Shown here: positions 23,135 to 40,053 of the stretch, one piece after another
Numbering within the stretch: the first letter of the stretch is position 1
Layout: every line of letters starts with the position of its first letter
Source: Citrus sinensis
Taxonomy: Eukaryota > Streptophyta > Magnoliopsida > Sapindales > Rutaceae
Assembly (NCBI RefSeq): GCF_022201045.2
Contig: NC_068556.1
Coordinates: forward strand, 3,512,001 to 3,576,000
Direction: 5' to 3'
DNA: 64,000 nucleotides
The notes under the pieces: model-generated
The model's database searches: none
The model's input: only the letters and a program-made list of their open reading frames with translations
What the model was told of the DNA's origin: nothing
Program-made: the position numbers and the translations under genes

Positions 23135-26100
23135 CTAGTCGAACATATTGGGAAGGGGTCTCACTGCCATAAATGCATCGACCATCTGAAAGAAGCAAAC
23201 AATTGAAAACATGCATTCATATTACTGAATACTTTTGAGGTTAATAACTGGTATTTTCTATTGAATCCACCATGAAATCTAACAATCTGACGTGACTGAA
23301 TGCACCTATATCGAATCAATAATGTCACATAATTTACAAAAGCTTCATTCGGTTTCGGTTATTGCATGCAGGAGAGTTACCTCATCAGTTACAGCAGCAC
23401 GAGCCACCTGGTGTCTTTCCACCAATTCAGTCAAAACTTGGGCAAGGCGTTGCTTAACTTCCCCCGTTAGCATGCCACCTGCACCATACTCCTGGAAGAG
23501 GGACAAGAATAACGGATCTTAGCTATTTTCTTAATGAATGCTTAAAAACTTGCAGGACCATAAAGCAACAATTATCACCAGAGATTAATCAAAATAACTA
23601 GAAAAAGCAATTTTACCTTTTTAATGTGTTCTAGTTCTGCATCATCCTCTAGGAAAAAACTTAGATATTTTACTGGTATATCTACCTGGATGATATCAAA
23701 AACAAAGATAATTTATCACAAAACCATTAATCCCGGAATCTATCGAGCAGTCGCAAGAAAGTTGAAAATTAACCAGGGCCATTAGTAAAATGATACTTGA
23801 AACAGACAGCTAAGCAGGACCTTCAGAATCTTTTCCATTTCTGGGTCCATTTGCCTTTATACTCATAAAAGGGGAGAAAAAGAAAAGAAAAGGCAGGATA
23901 AACAATTACCGCATTAACATCATATTCGAAATAGCAACTTAGAAAATCTGACATCCATCATCATATATGACAATACTAAATAAATAAAGTAAAAATTTGA
24001 AGAAACAAGACTTCCAGTACCTCAAGATTTGCCCCTAATTTTCTATGTAATTCCACACTTTCTTGTCCGCCAGAAAATGCATACTTGTTTATCTGCACAT
24101 TTCAATAGAATGATCTATTGCATGTCATAAAAATATAAAGTAGCCCCATATAATAATAAACAGCCATGTAGAAGAGGAGCTATGCAGTTTCAGAATCAAA
24201 CCTTGTTCTTAATAGCCTTCGCAGAATCAGTAACATATAAGGCAGAATTAGGATCACTAGCTGACATTTTTCCTGTCTCCCCCTGCAGGTATCGGTTACA
24301 AAAGCAATGAGATCAATGATTCTACATCAACAAACCAACTATCAGAGTATAAGAAATAAATTCTTCACTGAATGTCTTTATCATCAAATGTTAGAACTAA
24401 GCTCGGCCACATACATGTACATATCCAGACTCTCAATCATTTACCAGCATAATTTTAAGCCAGACAATATAATACCTGCAATGCAGGGAAAAATGACGAC
24501 TCAATTAATGCAGGCTTGTGATAACCTATCCGAGGAGCAACATCCCGTGTCATTCTGAAGTAAGGGTCCTGAAAAATCACTACTCAAAGACATTAATGAA
24601 AAAACAGAATCAAAATAAATAAATAAATGCTAACCACCTCAAAAAGTTTCTTGACAATCTACTAAGCCAAACAACCATTATATATTCCCAAAATGGTCCT
24701 CATATTAAAACAGTTGAATATTGCGAGGACTAGTGAAATAAATTTTAAACTGTAGTTGAGCTACAATTTCAAGTGTTTGTATGTATACTACTCTATATTT
24801 TATATATTGCATGCCTTATAAACGATTGCATTCATTATTAAACAAAAACAGTTGAGTTTCAGGAGAATATTGTGCTTAGGGTGAATTGCACTAGAAACCA
24901 TCGCATTAGCTGTATTGCATGACATATCATTGCATTGCATTAATTATATAATAATATTTTATATTTCTATTTTTATTGAATTTATTATTTATTTTTTAAA
25001 TAAATAAAAAATTTATCATTGCCAACCACCACGAACCGCCACCTGCAATCATCGGTATCCATTTATGACAGTTTTGGTACTATTGGAGTCCTCATCACCA
25101 GAGCTACTCAATGGTTCATGTATTACCACCAATAGAGCTTCCACTCGCCGTAGTCGTATGACGAACTAAAGCTCTGTTTCCAGTAATACTTATACTGTTG
25201 TGTAGACCCAAAAATAAGAATTACAATGGCACCAAAATGAACTTCAATGAACATTAAAATCCAGCAGGCAGTGGTGGCGCCCTAACAGTGGTCGGAAGTG
25301 GCTTCCATTAACCAAACAACCTTAGTTTAAAATTAAACAAATAAAGAAAATGATTTAATGAAAATTAATGTAGTTAAAAGACAAATCTCATGCTGCGCGG
25401 TATAAACCCAATATGGGATATATTTAATGCTAGAAATCCTGCATTAATTTAAAATTTAATGCAACGCCATAGGTCCTTTTTTCATTCCAAACATCGGATA
25501 GCATTATCTTAATAAGGAATAATATCCTAATGTTATGCAATGTAGTGTTCCAAACATGCCCTTAATTACAATTTATTAAGCATTAAAATGATCCAAAAGT
25601 ATATTCAAATTAAACAACAAGTCTCATTTACACCAAAAAAAAAAGGACTCCCCACCTGGTCAATGGCGCAAGGAATTAAGCAACGAAGGTGATCCTTGCC
25701 TGAGAAAAGGTGTGGGAAAGAACTTGGAAATGATGGAACCGCCTGCATTAACCGAAAATAAAGCATAGAAGTCATTCCCATATACAAACATTACCCGAGC
25801 AATATTCATTTGTTGCTTAATTCCTTTGAAGCGGTACACTTGTGGTATTTGCCATTTAGAAAAGGCATGATATTCATAATAGACAGTTATACAGATCTAG
25901 TTTGAGTATACTTGTTATGGAAGTTTAATTAATCAATTTGCATGCAATGAAGTCATCAACAAGTGTGCAAATGCAAACAAAAGGAGTAAAAAATCTAGAT
26001 AACAGATATATACCTTATAAATCATCTCCTAAGCTCACAACAAAATAACATGGAGAAATATAATAGTAAAGCAATTAAAGACAAGATCCCCAAGAGCATG

Positions 26101-28324
26101 GACATGGAAATCATAATGTAATCAGAAAAAGGTGTAATAACATACCTGAACTGGTGGAAAACTAACTTTTCCAATATGATCTTCACCAGTGAAGCCAAAT
26201 ATGCCAACCACCTAAACAGCAACACCAGGCCCCAAAAAAAAAAAGCCATCATTAGCAAATACAGCTGAAGTTTTTTTCTTTTGTTGTGTTGGGGGGGGGA
26301 GGGGGGGGGGGGGGGGGGGAGGGAAGATACCAAATAGAGAGAAAACCAAGGAAAGTGAAATTAATTTGCAAAAGAAAAAAGTGTATAATCACCTTGTTAT
26401 ATGTGACACACTTCGCAACCTTCACCATGTTCTTGTAGAAGGCACTGCAAAGGAAATTTTCGCATTATCTTGGGCAGCACAAGAACTAAGTAGAATATGT
26501 ACGACAGAATGTGCCTGTCAAGGTTTAAGAAAAAGCTAAAACAGTTGATGCTGATGTATACCAATTTCAGAACTCAACTGCGACAATGACAGGTGCAATT
26601 TGTCATTGCACATAATGAATGAGGATCTTTCCACATTTGGGGATGACTTAAAACAATTCACTTTTCAATCCCAACATAGTTGTTCAATAATGCCCTTAAA
26701 TCAATCGTTGCCATAGTTTCAGGAATTCTTGCCCATAATACATTTTATCACCATATCAACTCTGATATATGATTCTATGTCTTTAAGAGAACATGCAACC
26801 AATATTAACTTCCCTTTATGTTTCTACGTCCTCTGGACAACATGCAAACACATGATATTCAGTTAAAACAAGTCAAAGAACCTACTTGCATGTTAGACTA
26901 TAAGGTTCAAAATACAACGTGCCATCTATTTTAGTATCTATTTCAGCAAGGTAAATTGCTTCAACCATAACCTTCAGTGTGCATGCCACTGACTGAAATG
27001 ATCCAGTACATCAACATACAGCGAGTGGGACTGATGACAAATTGATTTCTTACAGACAACTTAGGCACTTTGAACATAGCTAAAAGCTTATTAACAAACC
27101 AAAATTTGCATCAGCTCAAAATAACACCACAATTTCTCATGACAATAACACTAATCATAATCCTTCTCATACACACACCCAAGAAATAAAAATTAAAAAT
27201 TATTTTCAACACCGTTATATCGATTCGCAATTTTGACTCCATAAATGTCTAAGCTATCTTTTAAGTTTTAACCCAAACACTATCTATAAATTCTTTGAAG
27301 GAAATTTCTAAATCAGTTTCCTCTCATATTCCCTAATCATTAATCCCTAAAAAAGAAAACTTGAAGTCTAAAACTTTATAGGCAGGTTATCAACTACGTA
27401 TAAACATAAAAAAAAATTCTAAAATAGTTGGAAAATAAATCCAATTACTCACCCACCGACATAATCAAAATCAGAGAAGATAAAGGTCTTTGTTACATCA
27501 AAACCACAGGCAATTATGTCTTTTGCATTTTCCCTTGCAAGTCTTTGACTCTCCTCAACAGAAAGATTTTTCCACATGCACTTCTCATCATCAGTCAGTT
27601 GTATAACAAGAGGAACCTTAAAGGCATCTTGCAAGTACCTGCTATTCGAATTTTGTTACAAGCTGAAAAAAATAACAAACAAACAAACAAAACTAATATA
27701 AAGCCGATTATAGAACTGCCTCTTCCTATTTTGCTATTTAAAAAAAAAAATGCACATTGTAGTTTGAAAAGGAGCTTATACCAAGTTATCTATTTTCACT
27801 GAAAAAAAAAAATTACAATAGTTGTCTTAAAACTTTCAATTAATTCAGTATAGTAATTTAGCTGAAATTTAAAGAAAAATAAAATATTAACTTGGTAAAC
27901 ATGAAAGGAACCAAATGCCCCAAATGCAAAGCTTCTGATGATGGCCCTCTTCCCGTGTACAGATAAAATTTCTCCCCTTTCTCATACGCATCCAGTATAT
28001 CGTTCAAATCTCTGCCCCAGTTTCATCGCAATCAATCAAAAGACTAAAGAAACATATAATAATAATAATAATGAATATAAAATAGTGAGAAAAAGAAAGA
28101 AAGAAAAAAAACCGGTGGGCAAAGAAAACACCGCGGCGGAGAAAGACGTGAGGAGGGCGGCCAGTGAGTCGTTGGACTCTGTCTACCAACGACTGGTCGA
28201 GTCGCTGGCATCCAAATTTGTCGATGAGTTTGTCGTAATCTATTTTTCCTGAAGATGAGACTTCCCATGGACTCACCACTTGCTCTCTTTCTTCTTCCCG
28301 TTGCTTCTCTTCATTCTTATCCAT
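23135..28324 (-). CDS. Cytosolic tryptophanyl-tRNA synthetase (399 aa, 12 coding exons)
   Basis: Charges cytosolic tRNA-Trp with tryptophan. It is the eukaryotic/archaeal-type class Ic enzyme. Exons, 5' to 3' on the minus strand: 28324-28113, 28011-27892, 27638-27453, 26444-26393, 26211-26146, 25742-25656, 24568-24476, 24282-24202, 24092-24021, 23685-23617, 23491-23381 and 23185-23135. Their lengths sum to 1200 nt and every junction keeps frame with GT-AG borders. Residues 1-70 are a charged N-terminal extension. The ATP-binding HIGH-like motif is HLGH at residues 100-103, preceded by [17 protein letters not shown] is at 277-281. Conserved blocks include [36 protein letters not shown] and [20 protein letters not shown]. 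The length fits the plant family (about 400 aa). It is divergently paired with the organellar TrpRS gene. Intron 4 contains a poly-G tract. Start codon: first ATG, in an MDKNEEKQ context. Confidence 0.95.
26291..26323. repeat. Poly(G) tract in TrpRS intron 4
   Basis: Runs of 9 and 19 guanines on the plus strand interrupted by single A bases, that is poly(C) in the TrpRS pre-mRNA. It could form a G-quadruplex in DNA. Length in the assembly may be unreliable. Confidence 0.9.
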
Positions 28325-29370
28325 CTCTTTGACTGACTGCTTGTTTATGCTTTAATACTTTTCCAAGTACTCCAGCTCCAATAGCAAGCAGAGTGGCGAG
28401 GCCAACGGTGATCGCTTGGCTGAAATTCGAAGGTTCAGCGGCGAGTCGTCGTGGCCACAATCGCGGGACTAAGGGAGACGGAATAACGGCGCCGGCGGGG
28501 AGTGTTCCGACTGATTTGAGTTAAATAAGGAGAGACTATAAATGAATAATGTAGGGGTTGTAGGCAATAGAGTTGTTAAATTGGGCCGAGCCGAATATTT
28601 TTGGCCCAGCAATCATGTCAACTCAGATGCGGTTCGCTTAAAGCTTAAGCACAGAATTCGACAGCTATGATTCGGTCTTGGATTGGGCTTTCGCTCATCA
28701 CGCTTTTTTTAATTTCAAATCAGATGAAGGATAGATATGGATACGAATCATATGATTGATATTTTTTTTCTTTTACACTGATAATATAATTACACAACTC
28801 ATATTACATTAGCCCTTAAGATTCCAATCGTTACTAATTGAAGAGGCGTGAGTCCGGACTCGAATCATTAGTCTCAATTACTGCTCTCATAAGTCCAAAG
28901 ATCGAATGACAAGTGGACATAATTGATAGGGTTTTTTTATGTTACAGCTGTTGTACGATACAACAATTGCTTCCAATCGTTAAATTTAATTAGTATAACA
29001 GTGTAATTATAGATTTAATGACTGGAAGCAACTGTTGTACCATATAACAGTTGCAACATAATTTTATCGTGATTGTTATTTAAAATATCGTTCGAAGAGA
29101 ATATAAATTGAATATCCAATCTGAGTAGTAGTTTATAATGGAGTGGGATAAGATTGTAAACATAAAATTTTATTTTATTTTATTAAAAACTTTACTACTT
29201 TCTAAATTTACGGAGCCTGCGAGATTTTCAAATTGATTTCATATTTTCATTTTTAACGCATCCGCACTTGGCTCTCTTTCTTTCTCAGTCGTATAGCCCG
29301 TCTATCCGCTCGACGGATAAAATAGACGAGACCAGGAACCAAACAACACAACACAAACACAAGTTACACA
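28325..29370. promoter_or_regulatory. Shared intergenic promoter of the two TrpRS genes
   Basis: Only 1046 bp separate the two start codons, so this must hold both 5' UTRs and both promoters. A pair of site II-type motifs in opposite orientation, TGGGCC at 28,582 and GGCCCA at 28,603, lies about 260-280 bp upstream of the cytosolic ATG. Such TCP-bound motifs are common in promoters of plant translation and mitochondrial genes. The middle carries a foldback element. No convincing TATA box is seen for either gene, which fits housekeeping expression. Confidence 0.5.
28939..29061. mobile_element. Small foldback element in the TrpRS promoter
   Basis: Two arms of about 48 bp (28,939-28,987 and 29,014-29,061), roughly 80% complementary, share the string TTGCTTCCAAT-GTTAAAT and its complement, with a short AT-rich loop. 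It looks like a MITE. No clear target duplication. Confidence 0.6.
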
Positions 29371-36282
<6,912 letters not shown>

Positions 36283-37116
36283 GCAGAACCGATGCTTGTG
36301 GAAAAACTTTCGAGAAAAAAGATCTACAATACAGCTACCTCAAAATTAAATTTTGGATGACCCATCATTGCCCACAAACTTTTGGAGTATGCACATGAGA
36401 ATATTCTCAGTGAGTGAAAAAGAGAACTTTTTTGGGAGTCCACAAATTCTTTGTTGCTGTTGCTTCCACCTCTTTCGTCCAGACAGGTGCACCTTTTATT
36501 CCTTGTTAATCAATGGACTTCTTGTCTTCCTTTCTCCACTCTATTTGTAATTTTTTTGAATTGACTATTCAGCGAATCTTGTTTCGCTTGTATTTGCTGT
36601 TAGATATAATACAATTCACTTAAGTCTGTTGAGGATCCCAATCTGTTATTTTCTACTTATTCTTCTTATTGGTGCAACTGCTTGCATGCTCAATGGCTAA
36701 TTATCTGTCATTTTTCCTATGCATTCATAAGCTGATTAGCAAGTATATGTCGCATTCTCACACTTGCTAGTTTCAATGCCTTTTGTTTTATAAATTAATG
36801 CCCTTGGTGCATAGTGTTTAATCAGGACTGTTACCTTGTGGAAGACTGCTAGTCTCTTAAACCAAGGAAAGCTGACGCTGTTAGTTATAATGCTCTAAAT
36901 ACACCTAAATAATAAATGGATTAGGGTATAGGGTTCAATTCCAAGCGTAGATAAGAAATCTTGTTCTATTCCCTAGTAGGAACCTACTACTATCCATGAT
37001 ATGCATGCAAGTTGTTTATTAATTATGCAGTAAATTATTCCCATTGTACTTTTTAGATGGTTTGTTAAGTGTGCTGATATAAGTGCACTGAAAATGCCAA
37101 TAGTGTGCTGATTGGT
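36283..37116. other. 3' UTR of organellar TrpRS and intergenic DNA
   Basis: Non-coding. The first few hundred bases are presumably 3' UTR. The remainder is T-rich without a recognisable gene. Confidence 0.45.
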
Positions 37117-37521
37117 TAGGGGTGGCAAAAATATCCGTCCGGTCTAGATCCGGACCTCCCCCGGGCGTTGTGGGCCGGGTATGAAGTCGGGTTGATCTTA
37201 GATATCACTTGATAAATCCGGAGCTTGGCCCAGAACTCGGATTTTATTAAAAAATATTAAAAATATATATATTATTTTAAATATTTATATTTATTTAACT
37301 TATTTATTACACATATATAAAGTTTTAAACACTTAAAGTTTATATTTTTATGTTAAATTTTATTGAAATAAACTTAAAACTTATAAAATTATACAAAAAT
37401 ATACACATATAGTATTAAAAATATAAATCCCGAGTACCCGAACTGGTGCCGGGCTTAAAAACTCGGCCCAAGCAAAAAAAAAGGGCATCGGGTCCGGGTA
37501 TTGTGAGACCCGGCCCGGCTA
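37117..37521. mobile_element. 405-bp hAT-like non-autonomous element
   Basis: Starts TAGGGGTGGCAAAAAT and ends CCCGGCCCGGCTA, flanked by a perfect 8-bp duplication TGATTGGT (37,109-37,116 and 37,522-37,529). GC-rich CCGGG ends surround an AT-rich core. The 8-bp duplication fits the hAT superfamily. Terminal inverted repeats are weak. Confidence 0.6.
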
Positions 37522-39338
37522 TGATTGGTGAGGAAATCTCGTTTTTCCCCTCGAAGTTGTTTATAAATCCTGATATTGCGTGTAGGGTTTATAATGTTTA
37601 CAGTGGGATTCCAAAAGAAAAGAATGTCTATCCTTCCAGTAGTAGATGAACTATTCATATTCTCATCCCATTCCGTCCACCCACTCACCCACCCATCCAC
37701 CCACAAACCTTTGTTTCCTTTTTCACAAAGGAGGTATGTGACCACGCATCTGCATAAAGCATAGGACAGAGACTCAAAAAGTCAATGACCCTGAAAAGTT
37801 TTCTTTCCCCGCCGTCTCGCTCTTTCTAGAGTGGGGGCAAAGGAATAAAGGGAGCATCTCTGCTCAACCTTCTTTTAACATTTATCTTTTTCCTGAGAAT
37901 AGCAGACGGACCGAGAAAGATTTGTCTTCTCATCTAAAGGTAATAATGTTCTCATTCTCATTTCAATCATTACCGGATGTTTTCCAATTTGAGAAATTTC
38001 GCATTTTTTCTCATTCGCTGATTCATTCTCTTAAGGTTATGTTGTGATATTATTTGGTACTTTTAAAAACTCGCCGAAATTAACTACAGCCTGTTTGCTA
38101 TTCGAGTGAAATCGCAAAATTATAAGAATTTGCTTTCTCTTTGTATGGATGATGCAAAATGGACCATGTACATGATTTCTACTGATCTCTTGCTGTTGTA
38201 TAACCGTTGATTGATGATATTCGGCTATCCGCAGAGGGTGGTTAATTTTATCAATGATTCTGCCTTTTAGGAGTGTAGATTTCTGTTCATTATTCGCCTA
38301 CAAGGTGAATAAATTATGATCAAGTGAAAAAAAAAAATTGTCGGGTAAAGTTTCTGCGCCGTTATTGCTGGAAAAGATAAAAAGAATAGGGGATGCCATT
38401 TTAGCGACCTTGGATTAATATGGGGGACTTTGACAGAGACGTATCCTGGGAAGAAAATTCCAGGATTTGCTTCGAGGTTAAATTGGACATGCCGCTCCTG
38501 CTCCCCGCAGGAGCACTAGGCACGCACCCGCCCTCACAGTCTAATCTCTGTCTGCCACGTGCCTGCGGCTACTGATTTGAATCCAATCATGTTGTATCAG
38601 TAGCCTAGATGGTACGTCGACTGGTTAAAACATGTTACGAGGGTTACATGTTTACTCAATGCACGGACCGGATATTAGTGATGCCGTTGCCGCTATGCTT
38701 TATCTACAAGCTACTAATTAGTTAGATAATCTATATCTACTTTACCATGTCCTGTCGCTTATAGGGATTACTTTCGATTAACCCAACTAATAAAATTAAT
38801 TATCTTCGAATTATTCGCAAATTAATGGAAACCTCAACTTGTCCTCAATTACTATTTAGAGAGATGAGGGAAAAATGTTCTCAACAATAGTTAGGGTTAA
38901 ATTTTGATTTATAATAATTTAGAGGTACTTTAAGCATAAACAATTTATGAAGGGGGTAAATTGAAATTAATCCCTCTTAAAATAGTTTTTAATCAATAAC
39001 GCGATCACCAGAGCGGTCAGCTTATTTGACATTTGCAGTACAAAAAGCAGCAGAAACTTAAATGAATGTATGGTTCGTAATAATTATCGATAAGGTTACA
39101 ATTATCAATATCTCGGAACTTAAGTGCTTTTCCAATTAAAATATAAAGTGATGATTTAATAGCTATCAAAAACTATTAAAATATAAAAAATAATTAAATT
39201 TTAATCATGTGCACCCATGATAATATTTTTAAAATTGAAGTTACGAGATAGATTTTTTTTTTAATAATTATTTTATACAATACAATTAAAGTTTAATATA
39301 ATTGAAGCCCATCTAAAAGTTCAATCAACTCGATGTAT
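37522..39338. other. Intergenic DNA, no supported gene
   Basis: Around 37,770-37,940 the composition changes and a donor-like AAAG/GTAATAAT occurs at about 37,940, which could be a non-coding first exon, but nothing downstream supports it. The rest is AT-rich. TAAAGTTTAATATAATT strings near 39,290 and after 39,550 are related direct repeats. Confidence 0.35.
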
Positions 39339-39347
39339 TAAAGTTTA

Positions 39348-39549
39348 GAGTAATGATACAACCACAAACTCTTGTACAAACTTATTTTGTACAAACTGAC
39401 GTGACATTAATTCATTGGTTGAATGAAAACATAAATTAATAAAAACAAATCATGTGGGCTAAGTGATATTTAATTCAACCAATCTTATCATGCCACATCA
39501 GTTTGTACAAAATAAGTTTGTACAAGAGTTTGTGGCTGTATCATTACTC
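39348..39549. mobile_element. 202-bp MITE with long terminal inverted repeats
   Basis: Arms of about 52 bp, nearly perfect complements, begin GAGTAATGATACAACCACAA and end TTGTGGCTGTATCATTACTC. The perfect 9-bp direct repeat TAAAGTTTA flanks it (39,339-39,347 and 39,550-39,558). Non-coding. The 9-bp duplication suggests a MULE-related MITE. It lies about 300 bp upstream of the phosphotransfer gene's TATA box. Confidence 0.85.
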
Positions 39550-39848
39550 TAAAGTTTAATATAATTAAAGCTCATTGAAGACTTGAAGAGACTCGAACCT
39601 TCTAGTTCTCTAAGTTAAATATATAAATATAAAGAGAGGACATGCCGATGGGTTAGGATTAGGAGATAAACTTGGAAGTTGTGAAAAATACAATAAAATT
39701 GCTTATCAGAAAAAAGTAGACACAGATCATTTTAAAAAGAAAAAAAAAAGAAGAAAAATTACAGAATCTCCATGCATACGACCCAATAAGATATTTGCTT
39801 GCCACGTATATACATACAACTGTTTCATCTCCCTTTGGCTGGGCATTG

Positions 39849-39857
39849 CTATAAATA
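39849..39857 (+). promoter_or_regulatory. TATA box of the histidine phosphotransfer gene
   Basis: CTATAAATA about 200 bp upstream of the ATG. A transcription start near 39,885 would give a 5' UTR of about 170 nt that includes an (AAT)n/(AT)n stretch. Confidence 0.6.
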
Positions 39858-40053
39858 CCTTGGCCTAGCACTAGCAGTACAACATCATCAATCCCCCCTT
39901 ACTTTCTTTCGCCCCAACAACAACGGCAAGCTTTTCTTCTCACTATAATAATAATAATATATATATATTATTTGTATACTTTTGTCGTCTTTTTCACTTC
40001 AATTCGTTTACATTTCTCCGCTTCCCCCACCCAAAAAAAACAAAAAACAAAAA

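Noticed and set aside
24880-25580. Possible DNA element in TrpRS intron 6
   Set aside because: GCATTAA and TGCAATG-like strings recur near both sides, but no duplication or clear inverted repeat could be fixed.
28004-28112. Extension of TrpRS exon 1 past 28,113
   Set aside because: It reads into an intron rich in Phe/Ile codons. Splicing at 28,113 to 28,011 restores the conserved protein in phase.
37770-37945. Possible non-coding first exon of the HPt gene
   Set aside because: There is a good donor but no acceptor near the HPt ATG, and a TATA box lies closer at 39,849.
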